Shown here piece by piece: positions 1 through 9,155 of a DNA stretch of 64,000 bases. Location of the stretch: NCBI GenBank assembly GCA_028279375.1, contig JANQNW010000022.1, forward strand, positions 1-64,000, read 5' to 3'. Source of the stretch: Phycisphaerales bacterium. GTDB lineage: Bacteria > Planctomycetota > Phycisphaerae > Phycisphaerales > UBA1924. The notes under the pieces are model-generated. The model was given only the letters and a program-made list of their open reading frames with translations. It had not been told where the DNA came from and ran no database searches. The position numbers were made by a program, and so were the translations under genes. The first letter of the stretch is position 1; each line of letters opens with the position of its first letter.

Positions 1-2
1 CG

Positions 3-791
3 GCCTTGCTTCTCAAGCGTTTTGCGTGGGACCGCATGATGCGTCTGCGACTCGCGCGCAAGCTCGCGCGCCGTCTTCGAATGCTCCATCGCGATCCGAT
101 CTCGCTCGCCGCATCGCTGGCGCTGGTCCCCGTCAGGCGACGCTCGCGCGCCGATCTGCCGCTGGAGCGTTCCGCCGACTCGCGCATCGATCAGCTTGAG
201 CGTTTCCGGCGCGTGCTCGCCACCCTCGGCTTCACAAACGTCGTCGTTGTGCTCGACCGCATTGATGAGCCGACGCTCGTCTCCGGCGACCCGGAACGCA
301 TGCGAGCCATCATCTGGCCCATGCTCAACAGCAAGTTCCTCCAGCAGGAGCGCGTCGGATTCAAGCTGCTGCTGCCTGTCGAGCTCCGCCATTCGCTCTT
401 TCGTGAGTCAAGCGCCTTCTTCCAGGAAGCCCGACTCGACAAACAGAACTTCATCGATCGGCTCACATGGACGGGCGCCACGCTCTACGACCTCTGCACA
501 GCGCGCCTCAGAGCATGCTCCACCGAGGAAGAAAACGGAGACGCATCGAAGCTCGCGCTGACGCAGCTCTTCGATGAAGATGTCTCGCGCCAAGACATCG
601 TGGACGCCTTGAATCAGATGCATCAGCCGCGCGACGCCTTCAAGTTCATGTACCAGTGCATTCAGGAGCATTGCTCCAACGTCACGGAAGAGCAGGCGGC
701 CTGGCGCATTCCGCGTCTCATCCTCGAGACTGTGCGAAAGCAGCAGGCAGATCGCGTGCAGGAACTCTATCGGGGTGTCCGTCCAGCCTGA
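3..791 (+). CDS. ATPase-like hypothetical protein, 3' part only
   Basis: The frame is open to the left edge of the window, so the true start probably lies outside; in-frame TTG at 6 and ATG at 36 are only internal candidates. The visible part (about 262 residues) begins with a very basic stretch, followed by VVVLDRIDEP, a hydrophobic strand ending in acidic residues that resembles the Walker B segment of a P-loop ATPase. A helical, charged C-terminus follows (around HQPRDAFKFMYQCIQEH). No Walker A motif is visible, as expected if the N-terminus is missing. It converges on thiG with a 17-base gap. I cannot name a family; an ATPase of the STAND/KAP kind is a guess from the single motif. Confidence 0.6.
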   Translation, partial: ALLLKRFAWDRMMRLRLARKLARRLRMLHRDPISLAASLALVPVRRRSRADLPLERSADSRIDQLERFRRVLATLGFTNVVVVLDRIDEPTLVSGDPERMRAIIWPMLNSKFLQQERVGFKLLLPVELRHSLFRESSAFFQEARLDKQNFIDRLTWTGATLYDLCTARLRACSTEEENGDASKLALTQLFDEDVSRQDIVDALNQMHQPRDAFKFMYQCIQEHCSNVTEEQAAWRIPRLILETVRKQQADRVQELYRGVRPA

Positions 792-808
792 TCAGCTGCA
801 CGCGTCCG

Positions 809-1660
809 TCATTCACCGGGGATGTACGAGATCACGCCTTCCCACGGGGAACTCGCCGTCGCGTACTTGCGCTTCGCGATGCGGCCGGCCAGGTAGGAAG
901 CCCGGCCCGCCTCACACGCCTGTCGCATAGCGCCAGCCATCAGCACAGGGTTCTTCGCGTGAGCGATGCCCGTATTGAGCAGGACGCCATCAGCGCCGAG
1001 TTCCATCGCGACGGCCACATCGCTTGCGGCGCCGACGCCCGCGTCAACAATGACCGGATATGAAGAGTCGCCATCCTTGAGGAGCTCCAGGCACAGCGCG
1101 ATATTCGCCGCATTCAGCACGCCTTGCCCTGAGCCGATTGGAGATCCCGCTGGCATCACGCTCGTGGCCCCCGCCTCTTTCAATCGAAGCGCTGCAATCG
1201 GGTCATCGCTGGAGTAGCACAGCACCTCGAATCCGTCACGAACGAGCTCGCGGCAGGCTTCGAGTGTGCCCATCGGATCCGGAAGGAGTGTCTTCTTGTC
1301 GCCAAGCACTTCGAGCTTGACCCAGTCGCGACCGGGGTTCTCGAGTTGGTCGAGAATCTCGCGACCGAGGCGAGCCACGCGCACGGCGTCCTCTGCGCTG
1401 AAGCATCCGGCGGTATTCGGCAGGATCGTGTAGCAGGAGGTGTCGATGAAGTCGAGCAGATTCTGACCCTGCTCATTGACAAGTCGCTCACGCCGCACCG
1501 CGACTGTCACCGCCTCTGCGCCGCTCGCTTCGAGGGCATGCTGCATGCAATCGAAATCCGGATACTTACCAGTTCCGACGATCAATCTGCTCTCGAAGCG
1601 ACGACTTCCGATCGCAAGCGAGGACGATCTTGTGCTCTTCGCCTCGATGGTCTGACTCAC
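809..1660 (-). CDS. thiG: Thiazole synthase ThiG
   Basis: ThiG makes the thiazole phosphate ring of thiamine from deoxyxylulose phosphate, dehydroglycine and the sulfur carried on ThiS thiocarboxylate. The 283-residue product shows the family hallmarks: the start of the TIM barrel ([12 protein letters not shown]), the LPNTAGC loop, [10 protein letters not shown] with the Schiff-base lysine, and the phosphate-binding PIGSGQG and ADGVLLNT segments. The frame is open further upstream to 1810, but a GTG at 1660 preceded by AAGGAG at normal spacing is the better start; the longer N-terminus is arginine-rich and only translates thiS in another frame. It lies 41 bases after thiS on the same strand, consistent with co-transcription. 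No other thi gene is present in the window. Confidence 0.95.
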   Translation of the reverse strand: MSQTIEAKSTRSSSLAIGSRRFESRLIVGTGKYPDFDCMQHALEASGAEAVTVAVRRERLVNEQGQNLLDFIDTSCYTILPNTAGCFSAEDAVRVARLGREILDQLENPGRDWVKLEVLGDKKTLLPDPMGTLEACRELVRDGFEVLCYSSDDPIAALRLKEAGATSVMPAGSPIGSGQGVLNAANIALCLELLKDGDSSYPVIVDAGVGAASDVAVAMELGADGVLLNTGIAHAKNPVLMAGAMRQACEAGRASYLAGRIAKRKYATASSPWEGVISYIPGE

Positions 1661-1701
1661 GCGCTCAGGCTCCTTCCCGTGCTCAGTGGCCCGCGTCGGC
1701 T

Positions 1702-1902
1702 TCAGCCGCCGCCGACCAGCGTGACGATCTCGATCAGATCGCCCTCCTGCAGATGGTGCTCGCCGTGGTGGGCCTTCGGGACGAGCGTCCGATTGACCTC
1801 GACGGCGCACGCCATCTCTCCGAGTTTCTTCAGTGAGAGCAGATCGGCGACCGTCAAGCCGTCGGGTCGCTCCTCCGGCTTCCCGTTCACGACGATTCTC
1901 AT
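1702..1902 (-). CDS. thiS: Sulfur carrier protein ThiS
   Basis: A 66-residue ubiquitin-fold sulfur carrier. It starts [11 protein letters not shown], has the VNRTLVP strand, and ends in the obligatory Gly-Gly tail (TLVGGG), whose carboxyl terminus is adenylated and thiocarboxylated before sulfur transfer to the thiazole ring. I place the start at the ATG at 1902, not the upstream in-frame codon at 1944, because family members begin with this MxIxVNG strand. It follows the FG-GAP gene by 38 bases on the same strand and precedes thiG. The gap in front is too short for a TPP riboswitch, so any such control would have to lie elsewhere. Confidence 0.92.
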   Translation of the reverse strand: MRIVVNGKPEERPDGLTVADLLSLKKLGEMACAVEVNRTLVPKAHHGEHHLQEGDLIEIVTLVGGG

Positions 1903-1940
1903 GGGGCCATTGTAGATAGCGCGACTGCGAGCCGCCGGAT

Positions 1941-3566
1941 TCACTGGCTCCAGTTGCCGAGAAGCTCAGCGAGATCCTGTGCGTTCACCTGGTAGTCCCC
2001 CGTGAGGTCGGCGGACGCATCCCCTGTGCCCCATTGCCCGATGAGTTCGGCGAGATCCAGGGCGTCGACAACGCCGTCGATCACGACATCGCCCGGCGTC
2101 TGGCGCTCGACCACCCGGATCTTCTGATTCATCGAAGGCGGCGTCAGCGTTTGCGTGAACCCTGACGGCCACAGAATCTCGACACTTGTGATGCTCTCGG
2201 CCTGCCCGAGCCCGAACTCGACGATCAGCGACTCCTGGCTCAGGTACCCGGACCCGCCAGAGACCTCGCGCATCTGTGTAACGCCGCCGGCGACAAGAAA
2301 GACCCGAGCGCCGATCGCGCTTCGGTTCGAATCTGTTCCCACGAGATCGAAGTGAATCCAGTGATTGCCGTTATTCAGCGCATTCTGGAAGAGCTTGTTC
2401 TCGGCGTCATTGACGATGTAGAGATCGAGGTCCCCATCTCCGTCGTAGTCGCCCCACGTCAGGGCCCTCGTGTTCCCGAGATCGCCCACGACGCTGTCTG
2501 TCACATCCGTGAAGACGACCTGTCCGCTCATGTCTTCACCGTCGTTGCGCCACAGACGATTCGAGCCGACGTTGCCGAGGTAGAGATCGAGATCGCCATC
2601 GTTGTCATAGTCGGCCCAGGCCACGCCACGCCCGAGAAGGGAGTCTCCGAGCGGGGTCGGCGTGACGTTCGTGAAGACGAATCCGCCTTCATTCCGAAGG
2701 AGCCGATTTGGCGCCGCGCCGCGATGCGAGATGTAAAGATCCATGTCGCCGTCGTTGTCGTAATCACCCGCCGTGACGCCGCGTCCATCGAGGAGCCCGT
2801 TGGCGGGCGCCACCGTCGCATCAGCGAACATGCTGTGTCCGAGGCCCTGGAAGAGGACGTTGTAGTTGATCACGCCGCCGGGTGGCCCGCCGTTGACGAG
2901 GTAGATGTCGAGGAGTCGATCGTTATTCAGATCGCACCAGATGACGCCGCGGCCCACGCCGGCATTATCGAGAGGAGCGCTTGTTTCGTCGACGAAGGTC
3001 CCGAGCGCGTTCCTATAGAGCACGTTCTCCGCAGTGAAACTGCCAGCTGCTTCGGTCGAGAGATACAGATCGACCCATCCGTTTCCGTCATAGTCGCCCC
3101 ACGATCCACCGCGACCGAGGCCGCGATGATCAAGCAGCGGGGGCGTCGCATCGACGAAGACACCGCCGCCGTCATTTCGATAGAGCTTGTTCGAACCGCT
3201 CGCCGTCATGTACGCATCGACATCGCCGTCATTGTCATAGTCAGCCCACGCGATGGACTGGCTCGCCCCATCGTCATTCATCGGCGGCGCACTGACATCA
3301 ACGAAGACTCCATCGTCATTGCGAAAGAGCTGATTGGCCGCCAACCAGTTCGTGATCGAAAGATCGAGATCACCGTCTCCGTCGTAGTCGACCCAAGCGC
3401 CCCCGCGCCCTTCGACGGGACTGGACAGGACCTTCGGTGTGACATCAATGAAGCCGGATGTGCCTGGTTCGCCAGCACGCGCAGATTCAGATGGCGCGCC
3501 GGCAGCGATCGCAAGGGCTGCGGCTACAGGAATCACAACGACGATCTTTGCTCTCAATCCTCTCAT
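1941..3566 (-). CDS. Exported FG-GAP/ASPIC-UnbV (CRTAC1-like) protein with C-terminal dockerin-like repeats
   Basis: 541 residues. An N-terminal signal peptide (basic MRGLRAK, hydrophobic [16 protein letters not shown]) is followed by about seven FG-GAP/VCBS repeats of the form [14 protein letters not shown], which in this fold bind calcium and build a beta-propeller. Next comes an ASPIC/UnbV region ([22 protein letters not shown]). The last 50 residues carry two dockerin-like calcium loops ending in LAELIGQWG and [10 protein letters not shown]. The protein is presumably extracellular or envelope-bound; carbohydrate or protein adhesion is the usual suggestion for this architecture, but no substrate can be read from the sequence. 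Same strand as thiS, 38 bases upstream of it. Confidence 0.88.
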   Translation of the reverse strand: MRGLRAKIVVVIPVAAALAIAAGAPSESARAGEPGTSGFIDVTPKVLSSPVEGRGGAWVDYDGDGDLDLSITNWLAANQLFRNDDGVFVDVSAPPMNDDGASQSIAWADYDNDGDVDAYMTASGSNKLYRNDGGGVFVDATPPLLDHRGLGRGGSWGDYDGNGWVDLYLSTEAAGSFTAENVLYRNALGTFVDETSAPLDNAGVGRGVIWCDLNNDRLLDIYLVNGGPPGGVINYNVLFQGLGHSMFADATVAPANGLLDGRGVTAGDYDNDGDMDLYISHRGAAPNRLLRNEGGFVFTNVTPTPLGDSLLGRGVAWADYDNDGDLDLYLGNVGSNRLWRNDGEDMSGQVVFTDVTDSVVGDLGNTRALTWGDYDGDGDLDLYIVNDAENKLFQNALNNGNHWIHFDLVGTDSNRSAIGARVFLVAGGVTQMREVSGGSGYLSQESLIVEFGLGQAESITSVEILWPSGFTQTLTPPSMNQKIRVVERQTPGDVVIDGVVDALDLAELIGQWGTGDASADLTGDYQVNAQDLAELLGNWSQ

Positions 3567-3689
3567 GGACCCGCGCGTGCTCCGGCAGGTGAAGCCGCAA
3601 TGCAGCGTAGCACTGAGGTCGTCCGGGGCAAGAGAATCCGCGTCATGGGCCCTCCAAAAAACAGGGACCAGGACCGGAAAGGCCTCGGT

Positions 3690-4946
3690 TCAGAGCGTCC
3701 AGTTGCCGATCACGATCGCCAGGTCCGCCGCATCGACGTTCCCGCTGTCGTTCTGGTCAGCCGCCTCGTTGTCCGTTCCCCAGAAGCTCAGCAGCGTCGC
3801 GATGTCCAGGGCGTTGACGACGCCGTCGCCGGTGATGTCTCCGAGCTGACCTGAGTCCGCCACGAACAGCGCCTCGACGACGCCGTTGCTGATCTGCACC
3901 ATGACGTCGAGTGTGCCGACGGCGCCATTCAGCGTCACATCATCGAAGTCGCCCGAGATGGAACCATCCGTCGTGAGGATCACGCGCTTCGTGCCACCGG
4001 GCGGGAGATAGGAATCCAGAAGCTCCACCCGCAGGTCGCCGGCGAGCGTCACATCGCCGGTCACATGCAGAAGATCCTCTCCGGATTCATTGATCTCTAC
4101 GACCAACTCTCCAGTGGAAGCCTGTTCATACGCGCCATCAATCGTCAGCGTGTCGAGATCCTCGGCGATCGCGCCGGGCGAGACGGTTCCGTTGTTGACG
4201 ACAGGCGCCATGAGCATGGAGTCACCCGCGAGCGTTGAGGCGCGGCCGATGACGGCGTTCGTCGCCGAGCAGATGCCTGAGTCAGTGATCAGGAGCGACG
4301 CGGTGCTTCCACCAAACTCCTCGCCGATCAAAAGGGGGCCTGACCCTGTGAGCGTCGAATCCATCCCGGACACGAAGGCCTCGGCGTTGGCGCCCGCCAT
4401 GCTCGCGAGGCTGGCGCTTGTGACGAACGACACACTGGCGCCGTTGGTGACAGTGATCGACGCCTCTCCGGACCGCCCAACGATCAACTCGTCCGAGACG
4501 CTCAGCATCGCGCCGGCGCCATCGACAGTGAGGCCAGCTTCGCTCAAGCTGCTGAATGCGAGCAGGACATCGGGCGCCATGAAGACGCCGCCCCGGATCG
4601 TCAGGTCGGACATCTGGCCCGTCGTCGCGGACATGAGGAGGCTCAGAACCGGATTCAGGACGACGAAGGTCGCGCCGTTGAGTTCGAGGGTGACAGCGCC
4701 GGCGTCCAGGCGCATCTGATCGAGCGCTGCGGCGCCCGCGAAGTTCACTGAATACGTGCCGAACTGGTTGAAGCGGGCCTGGTCACCGCTCGTCGGGGGC
4801 GCGCCCGTCGACCAGTTCATGCCGTCCGAAAAGTCGCCTCCGAGCGGATTTGTCCAGTTGACAGGATCACCGGCGCTCGCGCTGGCGCACGCGAAGCCGA
4901 CGGCCAGCAGCGTCCCGACACCATGTTGTGCCCATGCCTTTGACAT
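3690..4946 (-). CDS. Exported beta-solenoid (autotransporter-like) protein with dockerin-like C-terminus
   Basis: 418 residues. The N-terminus MSKAWAQHGVGTLLAVGFACASASAG is a signal peptide. The middle is Gly/Ala/Ser/Thr-rich with short repeated strands (LTVDGAGAMLSVSDELIVGRSG, LLITDSGICSATNAVIGRAS), the pattern of passenger-like parallel beta-solenoid proteins common in planctomycetes. Near residue 290, LAGDLRVELLDSYLPPGG resembles the link that follows such repeats. The end has two dockerin-like loops (GDITGDGVVNALDIATLL, DAADLAIVIGNWTL). Function is unknown; it is likely a secreted or surface structural protein. The start is the ATG at 4946, directly before the signal peptide. Confidence 0.82.
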   Translation of the reverse strand: MSKAWAQHGVGTLLAVGFACASASAGDPVNWTNPLGGDFSDGMNWSTGAPPTSGDQARFNQFGTYSVNFAGAAALDQMRLDAGAVTLELNGATFVVLNPVLSLLMSATTGQMSDLTIRGGVFMAPDVLLAFSSLSEAGLTVDGAGAMLSVSDELIVGRSGEASITVTNGASVSFVTSASLASMAGANAEAFVSGMDSTLTGSGPLLIGEEFGGSTASLLITDSGICSATNAVIGRASTLAGDSMLMAPVVNNGTVSPGAIAEDLDTLTIDGAYEQASTGELVVEINESGEDLLHVTGDVTLAGDLRVELLDSYLPPGGTKRVILTTDGSISGDFDDVTLNGAVGTLDVMVQISNGVVEALFVADSGQLGDITGDGVVNALDIATLLSFWGTDNEAADQNDSGNVDAADLAIVIGNWTL

Positions 4947-5198
4947 GACTCTCTTTCGCGCTGCGAAGTCGCTTCGGAGGCAGGTGGCCCATCAACCAAC
5001 ACAGGACCCCGCACGCAGCCTCCTGCCGCGTCTGGCCCAAGACGACTCCTGGTCCCTATGTCTACATCTGATTCGCACACCGGGCCAGAATTGTTCGCGC
5101 CTGGCCCACGAATCACGCGATCGGAGGCCGCAATCGCCGTTTTCAGACCTCCGCAGGTTGACGCTGTCGATGGGGCATGCGAGGATTCCGCCCCGCTC

Positions 5199-5285
5199 GG
5201 AGAGGTGGCAGAGCGGTTGAATGCGCTGGTCTCGAAAACCAGTATGCCCTCCGGGGCATCAAGGGTTCGAATCCCTTCCTCTCCG
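5199..5285 (+). tRNA. tRNA-Ser (anticodon CGA)
   Basis: Cloverleaf drawn by eye. The acceptor stem GGAGAGG (5199-5205) pairs with CCTCTCC (5278-5284), discriminator G at 5285. The D-loop region holds GGTTGAA. The anticodon stem CTGGT/ACCAG encloses loop CTCGAAA, giving CGA (reads UCG). A long variable arm follows, as in class II tRNAs, and the T arm is AAGGGTTCGAATCCCTT. CCA is not encoded. A terminator follows 14 bases downstream. Confidence 0.95.
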
Positions 5286-5299
5286 CTTGAACGAGATGG

Positions 5300-5331
5300 A
5301 CGCCCTCCACGTTTGGTGAGGGGCGTTTTTT
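5300..5331 (+). terminator. Rho-independent terminator after tRNA-Ser
   Basis: The sequence ACGCCCTCCAC-gttt-GGTGAGGGGCGT can fold into a GC-rich hairpin and runs into six Ts (5326-5331). It lies just downstream of the tRNA-Ser gene on the same strand. Confidence 0.75.
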
Positions 5332-5465
5332 CATTGACTCGCAGAGCCGTGTTCCAGACGTGTCCCAAGAATGACCCGCCGACGCGCCTCGGGAGTGTTC
5401 CAGCGTCCTCTCCGTTGCGACTGAACCGACGTTGAGCACTGGCGTGATCCGAGAATCAAGGAAAC

Positions 5466-5497
5466 AGGCCGCCGACGCATGATGGCGTCGGCGGCCT
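5466..5497 (-). terminator. Hairpin terminator downstream of the FG-GAP dockerin-like gene
   Basis: A perfect 13-base inverted repeat, AGGCCGCCGACGC with its complement around the loop ATGATG. It lies 40 bases past the stop of the minus-strand gene ending at 5537. On the minus strand it is followed by GTTTCCTT, a modest T-rich tail, so it may terminate that transcript and also read-through from the tRNA side. Confidence 0.6.
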
Positions 5498-5536
5498 CGT
5501 GTCTTCAGGACGGGCGAGGTCACGCAGGCGAACTGA

Positions 5537-8362
5537 CTACGAGCAGCCTCCCCACACTCCCAGCAGGACTGAAAGGTCCGCGGCGTTCACCACGCCGTCC
5601 CGCTTGAGATCCGCCGCACCGAATGCGCCGACCGGTCCCCAGGCGCCGAGCAGGCCAGCCAGGTCCTGAGCGCTGACCTGACCGTCGCCGTTGAGATCGC
5701 CAAGGCAGACGACCTGCAGGCGCACCTGCTGGGCGTTGACGGCGACGCTCCAACCCAGGCCGTCAGGCAGCGCCGGAAGTGACTCGCTGGAGAACGCGCC
5801 GAAGAGCGCGCCGGTCGTCTCGATGACGGTGAACGCGTCGCCGCGGCTTGGAACGAACCCGTTCACGAACTCCGCCGCGAGTTGACCGCCCAGGAAGACG
5901 TCAGCCGTGCTCTGCACCTGATCGTGCTGGGTCCCGGGCGTCACGCCGCCGATCTGGAAGGTGGTCACGCTGCCGCCGCTCAGTCCGAGGGTCACGCCAA
6001 AGTTGGTGATGCCGACCTCCGAAGCCAGCCCGGGATTGAAGGCGCCGCGGAAGTCGGCGTTGCCGCCCGCTCCGCCGCTTGGGGCGCTGACGCCGGCGCC
6101 GGAGAAGGACCCGAGAACCAGCAGCGTGGAGTCGGCGACAACGACGATGTCGCCGGTGTTGATCAGGTTGTCGCGAAGGATAGCGGTCGAGAACAAGGAG
6201 ACGTTCAGCGAACCGTTGTTGGTCATGTCGCCCGTGATGGTGGCGGACGCGCCGCCGATGTCGATCAGGCCGTTGTTGATGAAGCCCTGAGAGGTCTCCA
6301 GGTCGGAGCTGCCCCGCATGAACATCGTGGCGGCCGCGTCGTTGGTGACCTGGCCGAACACCGTCAGATTCGCAGGCAGTTCGGCGCTGGTGAGCGTCTG
6401 CAGCTTCAGATCGCCCATGTTGATCACGCCGGTCGTGGAGTTGATCGTCATCGTGCGCGGCTCGAAGAGGCCGGTGTTGACGAACCCCGCATCGGCGACC
6501 AGCGTGCCGCCTCCAGTGAAGCCGACGCTGGGCTCGATGACGAAGGGCCGCTCGACCTGGATAAGTGAGGAGGGCGCCATGTCGAACGTGGTGCGTCCGT
6601 TTCGTGCGCGCACCAGCAGTTCCTCGCAGGAGAGCGCTCCGGTCGGTCCGTTGATGCTCACACCGAACTCGGTGTCGATGTTGATCCGGCCCCGCGTCGG
6701 CGACTGGCCGAGACGCCAGTTTGAACCCGTGTCGAAGTCGCCGCCGGCGGAAGAGCTCCATTCGTTGGCGAAGCGCCCGTAGATGACATACGTCTCGCCC
6801 GCACTGCTCCGCCCGAACGGATCACCACCAGGCGCGCTCACGATGAGATCGGACAGGCTGTCGCCATTCACGTCGCCGGCGCCCGCCACCGATAGCCCCA
6901 GCTCATCGAAGAGATCGGGGGGGATGGAGAGGAAGCCGTTGCTGCCGTTGATGGAGGCCAGTTCGAGGAGACCCGCCCCGGCGACGTTGTCGCCGCCGTA
7001 CACGACGTACATCGTGCCGGTGGAGCTGCTTCGCAGGCGCGCTCCGATGATCACGTCGTCAAACCCATCGGCGTTGAGGTCGCCGAGGCCACCGACGGAG
7101 TTGCCCGTGTCGGCCCCACCGATGCCTCGCATGACGAAGCCGTCGGCGCCGTTGAGCGTATCAACGCTGATGGTCCCCGCTGAGCCCACGCTGGATCCAC
7201 CGTAGATCAGGTAGGCCTCTCCGTTGAAGAAGCCATTGGCGTCCACATCGCTGACGATGATGTCGTGGAATCCATCGGCATTGAAGTCGCCCGCGGACGC
7301 GACAGAGGTCGCCAGACTTTGCCCCCCCGTCGTGACGACGGTGAAGCCGTTGGCGCCATTGAGTGAGGCCGTGCTGATCGGTCCGCCTGCGCTCAGATCC
7401 GCCCTGCCAAACACCACCCAGGCGCGACCCAGGCCAGTCCCGTTGCTTGAGCCGGCGATTTCGCTGCCCAGCAGAATGTCGGCGAATCCATCTCCATTCA
7501 CATCACCAGCAGATGAAGCCACGCGGCCAAGGGTGTCGGTGCGGACGCCACCGATGATGATCGCCCCATCCGCAGGAGAAAACGCCGGCGTGGAGAGGGA
7601 GCCAGACGAGCCCAGTCCAGCGCGTCCGAAGATCACGAACGCGCGTCCGGCCGAAGGGAGGCCGGGAGCACCCCCGTCCTGCTGTCCCACGAGAACATCA
7701 TCAACGCCGTCGCCGTTCACATCGCCAAGACCGGCGACGGATGAACCCAGGGCTCTGAAGTCGCCTGGATCCGCGAGAATCTTAAATCCGTTGGCCCCAT
7801 TGAGAGCCCCCAGATCAACGGCGCCCGTCGATCCGACATTGGGTCCACCAAAGATCACATAGGCTCGCCCCTCGTCGGCTCCTCCTTGGAGATCAAATTC
7901 GATGGCGCCGAGGATGATGTCGTCGAAACCATCCGCATTGACATCTCCGGCCGCCGCAGCAGCTCCTCCGAGTTCGCCGCCGAACTCCGCGAACTGAGGA
8001 ATCTCGCCGATGATGCGAAATCCGTTGGCCCCGTTCAGCGCGGCGAGGTCCACAGGATTTGCAGCGCTGAAGTCCGGGCCGCCGAAGACAACCCAGGCCT
8101 CACCGACATTAGCGAGACCGCCCCGAAAGACGCGCCATGATGTGATGAGCACGTCGTCGTACCCGTCGCCGTTCATGTCGCCGGCTGAAGTGACGACGTC
8201 GCCGCTGCGGTCACTCACCGCGGCGCCAGCGATCTGAAAGCCGTCGACGCCGTTCAGCGTGTTGAGTGGGAACGGATTCGAAAACGTGCTCTGTGCGGCG
8301 ACGTTGCTGGCGCCGGAGATTGCGATCAGAGCGGAGATGGACATCGTGCGTGTGAATCGCAT
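5537..8362 (-). CDS. Exported integrin-alpha-like FG-GAP protein with solenoid region and dockerin-like C-terminus
   Basis: 941 residues from the ATG at 8362, which is preceded by AAAGGA and begins a signal peptide (MRFTRTMSISALIAISGASNVAAQ); the open frame continues upstream to 8467 but without such features. Roughly residues 25-545 hold seven or eight FG-GAP repeats of the integrin type (AGDMNGDGYDDVLI... AYVIFGG), forming a beta-propeller. Residues about 555-860 are short solenoid-like repeats (GDMTNNGSLNVSLFS). The end has two dockerin-like loops (GDLNGDGQVSAQDLAGLLGAWG and the loop ending LLGVWGGCS), a GC-type ending. Likely a large secreted or surface adhesin-like protein. A hairpin terminator follows it. 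Confidence 0.87.
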   Translation of the reverse strand: MRFTRTMSISALIAISGASNVAAQSTFSNPFPLNTLNGVDGFQIAGAAVSDRSGDVVTSAGDMNGDGYDDVLITSWRVFRGGLANVGEAWVVFGGPDFSAANPVDLAALNGANGFRIIGEIPQFAEFGGELGGAAAAAGDVNADGFDDIILGAIEFDLQGGADEGRAYVIFGGPNVGSTGAVDLGALNGANGFKILADPGDFRALGSSVAGLGDVNGDGVDDVLVGQQDGGAPGLPSAGRAFVIFGRAGLGSSGSLSTPAFSPADGAIIIGGVRTDTLGRVASSAGDVNGDGFADILLGSEIAGSSNGTGLGRAWVVFGRADLSAGGPISTASLNGANGFTVVTTGGQSLATSVASAGDFNADGFHDIIVSDVDANGFFNGEAYLIYGGSSVGSAGTISVDTLNGADGFVMRGIGGADTGNSVGGLGDLNADGFDDVIIGARLRSSSTGTMYVVYGGDNVAGAGLLELASINGSNGFLSIPPDLFDELGLSVAGAGDVNGDSLSDLIVSAPGGDPFGRSSAGETYVIYGRFANEWSSSAGGDFDTGSNWRLGQSPTRGRINIDTEFGVSINGPTGALSCEELLVRARNGRTTFDMAPSSLIQVERPFVIEPSVGFTGGGTLVADAGFVNTGLFEPRTMTINSTTGVINMGDLKLQTLTSAELPANLTVFGQVTNDAAATMFMRGSSDLETSQGFINNGLIDIGGASATITGDMTNNGSLNVSLFSTAILRDNLINTGDIVVVADSTLLVLGSFSGAGVSAPSGGAGGNADFRGAFNPGLASEVGITNFGVTLGLSGGSVTTFQIGGVTPGTQHDQVQSTADVFLGGQLAAEFVNGFVPSRGDAFTVIETTGALFGAFSSESLPALPDGLGWSVAVNAQQVRLQVVCLGDLNGDGQVSAQDLAGLLGAWGPVGAFGAADLKRDGVVNAADLSVLLGVWGGCS

Positions 8363-8429
8363 GGCGATCCGTCCTTTCGAAGTGGCGCTCGGCGCCCGCC
8401 CGGTGCGAGCGACACGGCGCGGAGTTGAC

Positions 8430-8996
8430 TTACTGGTGGGAGCTGCGACACCGGCGCGCCGCCACAAGACCGAACGCGGCGAGCGCCATGGCGCCCGCAG
8501 GTGCGGGAACGATGCGGTACCGACCGATCACGGCGCCGCTGGCCTGGAAGTTGGCGAAGATCTCGCCGGTCGAGCCAACCGGCGCGAACACGGCCGAGGA
8601 CAGGTTCGCCATCGAGGCGCCGGAGAAGGCGGGCGTTGACTTGCTGAACAGCTGGAAGTCGCTGATCTTGGTTTCGTCAGGAACGAACAGGCGCAGATCA
8701 GACTCGCCGCCGTCGGTGACGGCGAAGTAGGCGAACGATGAACCGGCGGGCGTGAGGTCGCCGCTGAGTCCGAACCCCGAGCCGAGATTGAATCCCGGCA
8801 CGAAGAGGTTGGACAGCGTCACGCCCGTCACGAGCGGGATCGAGACATCAGCGCCCGCGTTCTCGCCCGTGGACTGGATCGAGACGGACGTGGGATCCGT
8901 GATGTCGATCTCGATCAGGACGTTGTCGATGCCGGCGTCGGCCGTCGAGGCGAGCGCGCCGGCGGCGCAGATGATGAGCAGGTTGGTGCGTGACAT
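8430..8996 (-). CDS. PEP-CTERM-like exported protein
   Basis: 188 residues. The N-terminal signal peptide is MSRTNLLIICAAGALASTADA. The C-terminus is VPAPAGAMALAAFGLVAARRCR: a short Pro-Ala motif, a hydrophobic segment and an arginine cluster, the tripartite layout of PEP-CTERM sorting tags, which are processed by exosortase in the inner membrane. The mature part is rich in Ser, Gly and Phe and has no recognisable domain. It is 67 bases upstream of the FG-GAP gene on the same strand. No exosortase is encoded in this window, so processing is inferred from the tail alone. Confidence 0.78.
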   Translation of the reverse strand: MSRTNLLIICAAGALASTADAGIDNVLIEIDITDPTSVSIQSTGENAGADVSIPLVTGVTLSNLFVPGFNLGSGFGLSGDLTPAGSSFAYFAVTDGGESDLRLFVPDETKISDFQLFSKSTPAFSGASMANLSSAVFAPVGSTGEIFANFQASGAVIGRYRIVPAPAGAMALAAFGLVAARRCRSSHQ

Positions 8997-9155
8997 GCTT
9001 CTCTCCGTGGCGGCGGCCGCCAGTCTTCGAGTCCGTCGAAGGCGGCGAACACATCGCCGCTCTCATCTGGACCGCGAGAAGCAGGCCTCGCGCCATCGGG
9101 CGAGATTGGGATTTTCTTCGTCCAATCCCCGGCAGACGACAACGCCGCCGGCGCG

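Noticed and set aside
1661..1810. N-terminal extension of ThiG by 50 residues
   Set aside because: Arginine-rich, overlaps thiS in another frame, and a GTG with AAGGAG at 1660 gives the family length.
1903..1940. TPP riboswitch in front of thiS
   Set aside because: Only 38 bases separate thiS from the upstream gene, too little for the aptamer.
2352..3854. Long plus-strand open frame of 500 codons
   Set aside because: It is the antisense shadow of the FG-GAP gene; its repeats mirror the calcium-loop codons.
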